Source: an uncultured Gemmataceae bacterium
GTDB taxonomy: Bacteria > Planctomycetota > Planctomycetia > Gemmatales > Gemmataceae
Length of the DNA: 53,823 nt
Assembly: GCA_937923405.1 (NCBI GenBank)
Contig: CALDUY010000040.1
Span: 1 to 53,823, forward strand
Direction of reading: 5' to 3'
Shown: piece after piece, positions 19,860 to 26,837 of the stretch
Layout of the letters: each line of letters opens with the position of its first letter
How positions within the stretch are numbered: position 1 is the first letter of the stretch
Position numbers and translations under genes: made by a program
The notes under the pieces: model-generated
Databases searched by the model: none
What the model saw: the letters and a program-made list of their open reading frames with translations, nothing else
Told to the model about the DNA's origin: nothing

Positions 19860-21221
19860 TCATCCGTTGCCGCTTGGAACGGCATCCGGCTCCTGGGCAT
19901 CGGCGAGGAGTTCTTTCGCCTTGGCTACGACCTCGGCGAGCGTGGTCTCGCACTCTTGGGCTTTCAGCAGGACGGCGTTTAGCTGGCTCTCTTCTTCGGG
20001 CCAGTCCCCGGTCAAAGCTACGTCCAGGTTCTCCAGTGCCGTCTGGAGACTCGTGCTTACCTCTCTCTCCGGTTCCGGCTCGGTCGCCTCGTCGTCCTCA
20101 ACCTCCGGTGGTGTGGGTGATGGCGATTGAGACGGATCGTCCTGCGGCTTCGCTTTCACCTTCAGAACGCCCTTGGCTTTCAACTCCTGTTCGAGAGCCT
20201 TCTTTTCCTCCCGCTCCTTCTTCTGGCCCTCCCGGAGTTGCTGATTGAGTTCTTTCAGGCGAGCCTTCCTCTCCGTGATCTCGGCCTGCTCCCGTCCCAA
20301 GTCCTTGAGCCTGCCGACGAGTTGCTTCAAACCTTCGCCGGTTAAGACCACCAGCAGGCTTTCGGGCCTGGGCAGCACCCGCTCCTGCTTACAGATCGCC
20401 ACGATGTTCTCAGCGAGATCGCCATCGAGTGCCTTCGCCTTCGTCACCACGTCCGACGATGACGGGCCATCGCCCAACTCCTTGACCGTCGCCAAGTCCT
20501 TCTTGTACTCGGCGTAGTTCGTAGCGGCGGGCTTGGTGATGCCATCCTTGCCGTCCGTGGACCAGTAGTTGAATTCGGCCCGGCGAATGACGATTTCCCG
20601 AAGGTGGTCCCGGTCGAGCGTGACACCATCCTCTTTCGCTTCTTCTAGCACTGCTCGAAGCCCACCGGCAATTTCGAGCCTGCCAAACAGAAGACCTTGA
20701 GCGGCCTTGACTGTGAGGCGCTCCTTGATGCCGAGACGGTCCATCTCTTCCAGAACCCGCAGCCAGTTGGTCAGGTGCGTGACCCACTGGCGGGGGTGGC
20801 CTAGGCGATCCTGGCAGTATTCCTCGAAGGTCGAGAAGAGTTGCTGGCCGTCGTCATCGAGAATCAATCGCCAGAGTTGGCGCTGCCGGATTTCACGGAT
20901 GGCCTCGGCCTGCTGCCGACCGCCACTGTCGGCTCGCTGTTCGAGCAGGGGCAAATCCTTCCGGTCCTTCTCGGTAAAGGTGATTTCCTCGGCCTCGTTC
21001 GACTGCTCATCCTCGCCCTCGGCATCCTCTTCCGAGTAGTCCAGGTACTCCGGCTCCGGTTCAGGTTCGGGTAAGCCGGGCTTACCATCAGCAGGGGCGA
21101 TAGGGCCTGCCTCGTCAGGTAAGCCGGGCTTACCGTCTGCGGGGATTGGCGGGGTCAAATCCCGTAGCGCACCTGCTGCGGCCTGAAGCTGGTTCCTCTT
21201 GCCCTTCGTCTTCCTGTTCAT
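19860..21221 (-). CDS. Partition-like DNA-binding coiled-coil protein
   Basis: A 453-residue protein read from ATG 21221 (MNRKTKGKRNQ). The first 100 residues are disordered and acidic, with a repeated ADGKPGLP block and a run of EPEPEPE. A structured part follows (REIRQRQLWRLILDDDGQQL then FEEYCQDRLGHPRQW and the helix-turn-helix-like RLTVKAAQGLLFGRLEIA), which resembles ParB/KorB-like plasmid proteins and phage-related HTH proteins. A long heptad coiled coil (ITERKARLKELNQQLREGQK) comes next, then a Pro/Glu-rich linker and a helical C terminus. A chromosome- or plasmid-partition or regulatory role is inferred from context; no ParB nuclease motif was found. A dyad operator lies 38 bases upstream. 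Confidence 0.6.
   Translation of the reverse strand: MNRKTKGKRNQLQAAAGALRDLTPPIPADGKPGLPDEAGPIAPADGKPGLPEPEPEPEYLDYSEEDAEGEDEQSNEAEEITFTEKDRKDLPLLEQRADSGGRQQAEAIREIRQRQLWRLILDDDGQQLFSTFEEYCQDRLGHPRQWVTHLTNWLRVLEEMDRLGIKERLTVKAAQGLLFGRLEIAGGLRAVLEEAKEDGVTLDRDHLREIVIRRAEFNYWSTDGKDGITKPAATNYAEYKKDLATVKELGDGPSSSDVVTKAKALDGDLAENIVAICKQERVLPRPESLLVVLTGEGLKQLVGRLKDLGREQAEITERKARLKELNQQLREGQKKEREEKKALEQELKAKGVLKVKAKPQDDPSQSPSPTPPEVEDDEATEPEPEREVSTSLQTALENLDVALTGDWPEEESQLNAVLLKAQECETTLAEVVAKAKELLADAQEPDAVPSGNG
21070..21086. repeat. 17-bp perfect palindrome, copy 1, inside the partition-like gene
   Basis: GGTAAGCCGGGCTTACC, a perfect 8+1+8 palindrome. An identical copy lies at 21118-21134, 48 bases away. 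In the gene's frame each encodes GKPGLP. Confidence 0.6.
21118..21134. repeat. 17-bp perfect palindrome, copy 2, inside the partition-like gene
   Basis: Identical to the palindrome at 21070-21086. The two copies are 48 bases (16 codons) apart, which keeps the same frame and the same helical face to within half a turn. It could be a protein-binding site carried by the gene itself or a recent in-frame duplication. Confidence 0.6.
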
Positions 21222-21258
21222 GGCGTTTAGCTCTCTGAAACCCGAATTGCTTGGTGCA

Positions 21259-21275
21259 ATGTCCACGCTGGACAT
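21259..21275 (-). promoter_or_regulatory. Dyad operator upstream of the partition-like gene
   Basis: ATGTCCA-CGC-TGGACAT, a perfect 7+3+7 inverted repeat, lies 37 bases upstream of the ATG at 21221. Position and symmetry suggest a repressor site, probably for the encoded DNA-binding protein itself. Confidence 0.5.
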
Positions 21276-21296
21276 CAACGGGTTCCATCAAAGCAA

Positions 21297-21348
21297 ACAC
21301 CCCAGGTCAGCCGAGTGTCGCAGGTGACACTCTTCTGACCTGGGGTGT
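21297..21348 (-). terminator. Nested perfect hairpin, probable terminator
   Basis: ACACCCCAGGTCAG (21297-21310) pairs without mismatch with CTGACCTGGGGTGT (21335-21348) and encloses GAGTGTC (21313-21319) with GACACTC (21326-21332). On the minus strand it is followed by TTTGCTTTG. It lies after the stop of the minus-strand gene ending at 21386 and before the operator of the next one, where a terminator is expected; the 21-bp total stem is unusually strong. Confidence 0.65.
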
Positions 21349-21385
21349 GCAGAACATTTAGTAGGCTGTCGGCCTTCTATCCCAT

Positions 21386-22078
21386 CTACTTCTTGATCGA
21401 GACAAAGCCGTTTCCCTGACTGACGATAAACGGGCAGCCCTGATCTAGTAGTCTCTGGTTGAGGCGCTTTATAGCCTGGGTTAAAGAATTTTCTCGCCCA
21501 TCAGACGCATCGCCGTAAACATGCTCAATTACTTCTTCACTTCTAACTCCCGGCTTGTTGATGATGGCGTCCAGAATCCGCCAGTCATTTGGAGTCAGAT
21601 CGTCATACTGCCGCCCGTCGAGCCGAACGCTGCTCGGAGGAATTACCATGTCACGGCCATTATCGGCTCGCTTCCGTGCGTATTGCTGCCTCAGCCACTC
21701 ATCAACTGCTTCCTCTTGCCACAGGGGTTGCCCATTGCTGTTCACGTCGTCGTGTTGGAGGGCAGCAAATAGCTCGTTCATCACTTCGGCGGGATAACCC
21801 GTATACAACTGAACGATTTCGGCCTTCGTGAACATCCTCAAAATGCCCTTGCTGCTCGATCTCTTGCAGAATTCAAGGGTGTCGTTGGGCTGAAGTATGT
21901 AACTCGGCGATACCTGCTCGCCATTTACGAAGCTGATGGCGTCCTCCTTTATGTTGAAAGCGTCAACGAGCGATGCTTGGATGCTGCCGACTGGTGCGCC
22001 AGCCACATCAAACACGCCGCCGTTCGCTCCGTGGATGACCTTCACTGCGCCGCCGTCGATAGAAAATGCCGAGGCCAT
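21386..22078 (-). CDS. Beta-grasp (ubiquitin/ThiS-like) protein fused to winged helix
   Basis: A 230-residue protein starting MASAFSIDGGAVKVIHGANG, with GAAGGGAGCTACC as ribosome site. The first 80 residues look like a small beta-grasp domain: strand-turn-strand, GSIQASLVDAFNI helix, then AISFVNGEQVSPSYILQPND and TLEFCKRS. The rest holds an HTH-like segment (MFTKAEIVQLYTGYPAEVMN) and a C-terminal winged helix (DDLTPNDWRILDAIINKPGV) ending in a wing FIVSQGNGFVSIKK, as in response-regulator output domains. The fold assignments are inferred from patterns only. It is divergent from a small-gene operon across a dyad. Beta-grasp domains bind proteins or sulfur carriers; a regulator that senses a protein partner is one possibility. 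Confidence 0.6.
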   Translation of the reverse strand: MASAFSIDGGAVKVIHGANGGVFDVAGAPVGSIQASLVDAFNIKEDAISFVNGEQVSPSYILQPNDTLEFCKRSSSKGILRMFTKAEIVQLYTGYPAEVMNELFAALQHDDVNSNGQPLWQEEAVDEWLRQQYARKRADNGRDMVIPPSSVRLDGRQYDDLTPNDWRILDAIINKPGVRSEEVIEHVYGDASDGRENSLTQAIKRLNQRLLDQGCPFIVSQGNGFVSIKK

Positions 22079-22159
22079 TGGTAGCTCCCTTCTTGGCAAA
22101 TCGTGGCGGCTTTTACCACCGGATCGGGCCACTGTAAAACGCTGCCAATTACGCAACGA

Positions 22160-22177
22160 ACTGTCATCCCTGACAGT
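22160..22177. promoter_or_regulatory. Dyad in the divergent promoter region
   Basis: ACTGTCA-TCCC-TGACAGT, a perfect 7+4+7 inverted repeat between the genes starting at 22078 (minus) and 22338 (plus). It is a likely repressor site serving one or both directions. The remainder of the 258-base gap shows no gene. Confidence 0.5.
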
Positions 22178-22337
22178 GGGCTGACGAGACCACTCAGTAT
22201 CTTCAAGCCTGCAAACACAGCACGATCTGCGAACCGCACTGCCCTGGGAGCCGCTCAAGCAAGTGTCAGCAGCAACATTGGAGCGACCCGGTGTGTTTCT
22301 AAACTCATGACCTAATTCCCTCAAAGGAGCCTTAAAC

Positions 22338-22487
22338 GTGACCAAACACTTTGCTTGCCCGGCTTGCCGCTGCACCAGCTTCGAGCAGGAGCGCACAACC
22401 AGCTATGGCGAAATCTCCATCTCGTCGTTGTCTCTCGGCACTTCCGGGGACGCCGTGGCGCACTTGTCAAAGCGGGGTGGCAAATGA
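22338..22487 (+). CDS. Small zinc-finger-like protein
   Basis: GTG at 22338 follows CAAAGGAGCCTTAAAC, a strong ribosome site. The 49-residue product starts TKHFACPACRCTSFEQERTT with CPACRC as a possible half of a zinc knuckle, and is Ser-rich later (SISSLSLGTSGDAVA). Its stop overlaps the next start (ATGA at 22484-22487), so it is the first gene of the operon 22338-24089. Too short for a reliable family. Confidence 0.6.
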   Translation: MTKHFACPACRCTSFEQERTTSYGEISISSLSLGTSGDAVAHLSKRGGK

Positions 22488-22813
22488 TTGCCACCAACAC
22501 TCCCGCCACATTGCCTCACGGCGACTGGCAGCACCTTGGCTCAGTCACCATCGACACGGCCCGGCTGCTGTTGCTCGATCCCGTCCATCAAGGCCGAGTA
22601 GATGCCGGAGCCGAAGATGGTCAGATCGCCATTCCTGGCGGCGATTTCTCGGCGGTTCAAGTGCCAACCGGAATCGGTGATGGTCGGTATCGAGTGGAGG
22701 GCCGAGTTATCGAGTCGCCGATCTTTGGACAGCGAATCGCCGAAATCCGGGTGCGCTTCCTCAATGAATTTGGGGACTGGCTTGGAGCCGACGAACCCGG
22801 AGGCTCGCAATGA
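22484..22813 (+). CDS. Hypothetical beta-rich protein
   Basis: A 109-residue protein starting MIATNTPATLPHGDWQHLGS at the ATGA overlap. Strand-rich: VTIDTARLLLLDPVHQGRVD and VPTGIGDGRYRVEGRVIESP. The G-x-GDGRYxVEG stretch is reminiscent of DUF4241-like and toxin-immunity proteins, but I cannot assign a family. It ends in an ATGA overlap with the next gene (22810). Confidence 0.65.
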   Translation: MIATNTPATLPHGDWQHLGSVTIDTARLLLLDPVHQGRVDAGAEDGQIAIPGGDFSAVQVPTGIGDGRYRVEGRVIESPIFGQRIAEIRVRFLNEFGDWLGADEPGGSQ

Positions 22814-23001
22814 ACGACACCAACACGCACGAATCGCACCTGGGGCAGAGAATTCGCCGGTTGGCTGCAAAGCACGACCTCGTAGCTCGCAAGTCCCGCA
22901 AGGACGGGAGATGGCGCTTCACCGACTTCAACAACACGCTGCGGTCGCCGGAACAGGGCCTCGATAACGAGGAAGCCCTGGAGTATCTGACCAATAACTG
23001 A
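22810..23001 (+). CDS. Small hypothetical protein
   Basis: A 63-residue basic protein starting MNDTNTHESHLGQRIRRLAA, with AKHDLVARKSRKDGRWRFTD in the middle. The start overlaps the previous stop by 4 bases. The pattern RKDGRWRFTDF followed by an acidic tail suggests a small nucleic-acid-binding or adaptor protein; no family is known. Confidence 0.65.
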   Translation: MNDTNTHESHLGQRIRRLAAKHDLVARKSRKDGRWRFTDFNNTLRSPEQGLDNEEALEYLTNN

Positions 23002-23020
23002 GCGAGCGGAGAAAACGTTG

Positions 23021-23260
23021 ATGGACATCAACCTGAATACAAACCTGTTGGAAGCGGACGGCTTCACCGATGCCGAGATCGCTTTGATCCGCCAGTACCT
23101 TGAAGCCGCTACCGTCATCGACACCACGGCGACCGTCGTGCGCCTGCGGGGCGAGATCAAGCTGGTTTGCCGCACAGTCGGGCTGGCGATCAGGGAGGTC
23201 AGGCCAGATGCGTACCTGGGGACTGTCGAAGAGGCTTCAACCACGAAAAGGAGAGCATGA
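23021..23260 (+). CDS. Hypothetical helical protein
   Basis: A 79-residue protein starting MDINLNTNLLEADGFTDAEI after a GGAGAAAACGTTG ribosome site (19 bases past the previous stop). Helical; one Cys in IKLVCRTVGLAI. The stop overlaps the next start (ATGA at 23257-23260), so it is in the same operon. No motif is recognised. Confidence 0.62.
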   Translation: MDINLNTNLLEADGFTDAEIALIRQYLEAATVIDTTATVVRLRGEIKLVCRTVGLAIREVRPDAYLGTVEEASTTKRRA

Positions 23261-23480
23261 TGGCAATGACACCGGAACTGTTGGGCGATGAGAAGAAGCA
23301 AAGTCTTTTCGGCTTCGCTTGGCCAACTTGAACGAGTGGGAGTTGCGAGTGCTGGGGTCGTTTTTATGGCTGGAGGAGCATGACCTCGACTCAAGTGACT
23401 TGGCAGGGCTTCCTACGCTTCTCGACTCACTTGCGCCAGCAATGCTGGAACATCCCGACGACGAAGACGACGACTATTGA
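23257..23480 (+). pseudogene. Small hypothetical gene broken by a one-base frameshift
   Basis: The first frame starts at ATG 23257 (MMAMTPELLGDEKKQSLF) and would end at 23331. A second frame, without its own ATG or GTG in the right place, takes over in the TTTT run near 23296-23300 and reads RLRLANLNEWELRVLGSFLW to an acidic end HPDDEDDDY at 23480. Adding one T to the run joins them into a 74-residue protein. It is either a real frameshift or an error in a homopolymer. Same operon, translationally coupled on both sides. Confidence 0.5.
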
Positions 23481-23545
23481 TGGGCGAGAAGATCAGGGCG
23501 ATTGTCGGCGGCGAAAACGAAATAGGCGGCGAAATGACTCTCTAG
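23480..23545 (+). CDS. 21-residue mini-ORF in the operon
   Basis: ATG at 23480 overlaps the preceding stop (TGATG). It reads MGEKIRAIVGGENEIGGEMT and stops at 23545. Coupling by overlap is the only support; it could be a translational relay to the next gene rather than a functional peptide. Confidence 0.3.
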   Translation: MGEKIRAIVGGENEIGGEMTL

Positions 23546-23588
23546 GCTGGTGGGAAATCACAACTCACAACACGCCAAGAAGCCAAAA

Positions 23589-24089
23589 ATGTCCGATCCG
23601 AAACGTGTTCCCATCCCCGCCGCTGGCAAGTTGTTTACGACCGGGCAACTGGAGCAGTGGAAGGACCAAATCGCCGTGTGGTGGGGCAAGGAAAAGCTCC
23701 GCTACGACCACAAGCGGACGGTGGAACTGTTCCGCAAGTGGTTCGGCGTCAGCAAGGAGGAAGCCATCGAGATGGAATTCAATTCACGGGAAGACCCGGA
23801 GAAATTCATCGAACACTTCCTGGACTCGCTCGTGAGCGACTTCAAGGCGAAGCTCCACGAGAAGAAGCGTGTTGCTTGTGTCTATGTGAAGATGTCTTTC
23901 CAACACGGGGCATTCGCCACGACGGAATTCCCCGCAGGGTCCGGGCGAAAGTTCCGGCACGACGTTCCCGGTCACGCTGGCATCGTCGGTCAGGTGCATT
24001 ACCGGGATGGCTCGAAGCAAACGGTCTTTCAGCGATTCATCTCGCACCCGTTCTGGCAGTATTCCCACAATACGGTGCAGCCAAAGTAA
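23589..24089 (+). CDS. Hypothetical protein, end of the small-gene operon
   Basis: A 166-residue protein starting MSDPKRVPIPAAGKLFTTGQ. An in-frame GTG at 23550 is an alternative start. The first two thirds are helical with many Trp/Phe (LEQWKDQIAVWWGKEKLRYD), and the end is strand-rich with His (RKFRHDVPGHAGIVGQVHYR). It is cytoplasmic, with no signal or catalytic motif seen, and is the last gene of the operon. Confidence 0.6.
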   Translation: MSDPKRVPIPAAGKLFTTGQLEQWKDQIAVWWGKEKLRYDHKRTVELFRKWFGVSKEEAIEMEFNSREDPEKFIEHFLDSLVSDFKAKLHEKKRVACVYVKMSFQHGAFATTEFPAGSGRKFRHDVPGHAGIVGQVHYRDGSKQTVFQRFISHPFWQYSHNTVQPK

Positions 24090-24129
24090 ATGGCCAATTG
24101 GCAACGAGTCGCCGGAGGAGGTCAACAGC

Positions 24130-24162
24130 ATGTACGTCTTGATGAACGCCCAGGGCCAGTAG
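24130..24162 (+). pseudogene. Remnant ORF with a strong ribosome site
   Basis: GCCGGAGGAGGTCAACAGC precedes an ATG that reads MYVLMNAQGQ and stops at 24162. After the stop, the next bases would encode further sensible residues only with a frame change (WDGAG, then VAVHGERIA in the +1 frame), so this looks like a decayed small gene or a leader peptide. It is 108 bases upstream of the excisionase-like gene. Confidence 0.3.
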
Positions 24163-24197
24163 TGGGATGGCGCTGGTTGCCGTCCACGGCGAACGCA

Positions 24198-24212
24198 TAG
24201 CGTAAGTGTACC
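24198..24212 (+). promoter_or_regulatory. Array element copy 10 (TAGCGTAAGTGTACC)
   Basis: The most distant copy, 58 bases upstream of the excisionase-like gene at 24271. It keeps TAGCGT and TGTACC but differs in the middle (AAG for CAT). Its occurrence 9 kb from the array shows that the element marks genes of the whole mobile element. Confidence 0.55.
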
Positions 24213-24270
24213 CTATGCCGGGTGAGCAGCCCGTTTTGAAGCGTGCGAGCCACCCCTGGCGAGAGCGACT

Positions 24271-24867
24271 ATGAAGATAAGCGACCCAAAACTGCCGGAG
24301 ACAAAGGCGATTGAGCCGGTGGTCTGCTCACAGGGGCAATGGCGACTCGGCGGCGTCATCGCCTATTTGCACCGGGAGTACGCATGGTTGCGTGAGCGAA
24401 TTCCTGCTCTGCCACCGCACCTACTGGCTCACTGCGTCGATCCGACTCAGATCGCTCGGTTTCTTGGTGAGGACATCCGGGATTTCGATTACCGGGGGTC
24501 GAACACCAACGAGGTTCTATCGGCGATCCAGCGCATCGAGAAGCGGCTGGGCGGCGGCACGACCAAGACGCCCGCAGAAGAATCTGCCGCTCGAATGTTG
24601 ACCACGAAGGAGGTCAGTCAACTCCTGGGCTGCTCGTATTCCCAGGCACGCACCCTCATGCTCGAAGGACGCCTCAAGTCGATCAAGGACGGTCGGCTGC
24701 TCCGCTCCCGCCGGGAGTGGGTCGAGGAGTATCTGTTGGCCCAAACGATTCAGAAACCCGAACTGCAACCCGCTGAGATAAAGGTCAAGCGGCCCAAGGC
24801 GAAGCTGGTCGGCGAATTCAAGAAGGGCGGGATCGCTTACGAGTTTTTGCGGTCCCGCCCGGACTGA
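24271..24867 (+). CDS. Excisionase-like HTH DNA-binding protein
   Basis: A 198-residue protein. The N-terminal half is not recognised. Residues about 110-155 are a clear MerR/excisionase-type HTH: MLTTKEVSQLLGCSYSQART followed by LMLEGRLKSIKDGRLLRSRR, then EWVEEYLL. The C-terminal tail is basic. It is convergent with the tyrosine integrase, overlapping its 3' end by 50 bases, which is typical of recombination-directionality modules. It likely controls excision of the element or binds its ends. Confidence 0.78.
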   Translation: MKISDPKLPETKAIEPVVCSQGQWRLGGVIAYLHREYAWLRERIPALPPHLLAHCVDPTQIARFLGEDIRDFDYRGSNTNEVLSAIQRIEKRLGGGTTKTPAEESAARMLTTKEVSQLLGCSYSQARTLMLEGRLKSIKDGRLLRSRREWVEEYLLAQTIQKPELQPAEIKVKRPKAKLVGEFKKGGIAYEFLRSRPD

Positions 24868-25950
24868 CCGGCTTCTCTCGTCTCGCCCGCTGGAAGATGT
24901 CCTTCAGGTGCGCTGCATTCTTCCTGGAATGGTCGTAATGCAGCGTCACTATCTGGATCGTCTGGTGGCCAAGGGCCTTGGCGACCTCGTACACGTCGAG
25001 CCGTCCGTTCTCCAAGGCGTGTGTCGCCCAAGCGTGGCGGTACGAGTACGGGACGACTTCTTCCCGGATGATCTTGCTCGCTCTTGCCGACTCGAACCGG
25101 ACGAACATGGCGGAGATCGTCCAGCGCCGTCCGTAGGTGTTCCTGAAAATCGGCCCTTCCGGGTAGAGCTTGCTCAGACGGTCCACGATCTCCAGCAACT
25201 CATCGGCCACGCCGATCAGCCGGTCCTTTCCCGTCACCCTGCCGGTCTTGTGTTCGGTCGAGTCCAGCCGCCACAACCCTTCGTCAAAATGCCGGGCCTC
25301 GACTTCGCCAACTCGCCGGGGCGAGCGCCCGTGTACCACAGCGCCTGCAAGAAGTCGCAGAACGAGTCGTTGTTCCAGAACTTCAGCAGGGCCTTATGCT
25401 CGTCCTCTGAGATCACCACTGCCCGGCTCGTGACCTTGGGAACCTTCGCTTCGGCGAACGGGTTCTGGTGGACGTTGATGTTCTTCTTCTTGACTGCCCA
25501 CTCCATCACGGCCTTGCAGAAGGTGATGTAGGTGCGTTGGGTCTGGTCGGAAGGGTACTGTTTCGCCCACGACTCCAAATGCACCGCCTCAAGCTCGGCG
25601 TTCACGAGGAACTTGCCGACCCGCCGCCCCTTGTAAACGTGGACCGACAGCTTGTCGAGAATCTGCCTGTACCGTTTCGCCAGCGCCGGGTTCTCCGGCT
25701 CTAGTTCGGCGAGGTAGAGGGCGCAGATGTTGTCGAAGGTGTAGTCGGCCTTCGACGCCGTGTCCCGCACCGCCATCAACTTGTGGTACTCGGACAGGAT
25801 TTCGGACGGCGGGTTCCAGCGTCCGGTGCGTTTCACCGGCTTCGCCGCACCCACCGGATGCTTGCCGAGGAAGTGCTGCTCGCCGCTGAGTTTCACGAAC
25901 CAGCCGCCGCCAGATCGAGTCTCGGAGTACCAGGGATGTGGTTGCCGCAT
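24818..25950 (-). pseudogene. Tyrosine integrase broken by a one-base frameshift
   Basis: Two frames form one phage-type integrase. The first, from ATG 25950, has the N-terminal DNA-binding part (WFVKLSGEQHFLGKHP), the SAM-like core-binding domain (ICALYLAELEPENPALAKRY) and the first catalytic Arg in LWYTGARPGELAK. After a one-base loss near 25300-25306 the second frame supplies VEARHFDEGLWRLDSTEHKT, YSYRHAWATHALENG (Arg, with the usual first His replaced), LGHQTIQIVTLHYDH (His and nucleophile Tyr) and ends at 24818. The joined protein would be about 376 residues. If the shift is real the element cannot integrate or excise itself with this enzyme. It sits at the right end of the accessory DNA. 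Confidence 0.85.
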
Positions 25951-26198
25951 CGTGGCCTACTCGATGAAATACATGCATTGCTATCGAAAAAGCCTGCAAA
26001 ACACGGCGTTTTTCGTCAAGTTGATGTCGTCATGGGCGAAATCGATCGGTGAGCTTGGCTGGGGTGCATTCGCTTACACGGGCTTTGGCGTGTAGGGCGT
26101 AGGTGTCTTCGCGCGAACTTCTCGGTTAGCAATCGGCACGCTTCGCGGATAATACAGTAGAAGCGATGGCAGGGGTTCGTACCGAGCGATGAGGGGAG
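25951..26198. other. Probable right boundary of the mobile element
   Basis: Gene-free 248 bases between the integrase start and the first chromosomal gene. An attachment site is expected here, but no tRNA-gene end or direct repeat with the rest of the window could be seen; the other end lies outside the window. A TAATACAG near 26150 could belong to the promoter of the DUF1990 gene. Confidence 0.4.
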
Positions 26199-26837
26199 AT
26201 GATGGCGAGGCTGTCGATCCGTAAACCCACGGAACAGACGCGGCGGCGCTTCTTAAGCGAACAAGCGACGCACGAGGTCGGTTATTCGCAAGTCGGGGCG
26301 ACCGCCGCTTTGCCGCCCTCTGGATATATTGTGGATCGAACAAGGGTAGAATTGGGCCGAGGAGCCACGACCTTTGCCGCCGCCCGAGCCGCCCTGCAAC
26401 GGTGGGAGCAGTTTCGCCTGGGTTGGGTCGAGGCTTGGCCGACAGATACGCCACTGGAGCGAGGCCAAGTCGTGGCGGTTCTGGGCTGGGCCGTCGGCTT
26501 ATGGTGGCTCAACGCTTGCCGCATCGTTTACACTGTCGACGAAGCCGGACCGCTCACGCGCTTCGGCTTTGCCTATGGCACCTTGCCCGGACACGTCGAG
26601 CGGGGCGAAGAGCGGTTCCTCCTCGAATGGGATCGAGCCAGCGACTCCGTCTGGTACGATATTGTCGCCTTTTCCCGTCCTAATCATCTCTTAAGTTGGC
26701 TAGGCTACCCGTTAGTGCGTCGCCACCAAAAGCGCTTTGGCCGGGACTCAGCGACGGCGATGTTCCGCGCCGTGGCAACTGGCTCTTCGCTGCCGACGAT
26801 CTGGCAACGCACGGAAAGCACAATGGTTCAGGTCTGA
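26199..26837 (+). CDS. DUF1990 family protein
   Basis: A 212-residue protein with the features of DUF1990: ELGRGATTFAAARAALQRWE, GLWWLNACRIVYTVDE, FGFAYGTLPGHVERGEERF and VWYDIVAFSRPNHLLSWLGY. These proteins are strand-rich, cytoplasmic and of unknown function, found in many bacteria. ATG at 26199 follows GAGGGGAGATG; ATG 26202 is equally possible. It ends overlapping the stop of the convergent MFS gene. This is the first ordinary chromosomal gene right of the element. Confidence 0.88.
   Translation: MMARLSIRKPTEQTRRRFLSEQATHEVGYSQVGATAALPPSGYIVDRTRVELGRGATTFAAARAALQRWEQFRLGWVEAWPTDTPLERGQVVAVLGWAVGLWWLNACRIVYTVDEAGPLTRFGFAYGTLPGHVERGEERFLLEWDRASDSVWYDIVAFSRPNHLLSWLGYPLVRRHQKRFGRDSATAMFRAVATGSSLPTIWQRTESTMVQV

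Noticed and set aside
24818..25950. Two separate integrase genes
   Set aside because: Neither half has a complete catalytic set, and the protein sequence joins exactly at one missing base, so one broken gene is the simpler reading.
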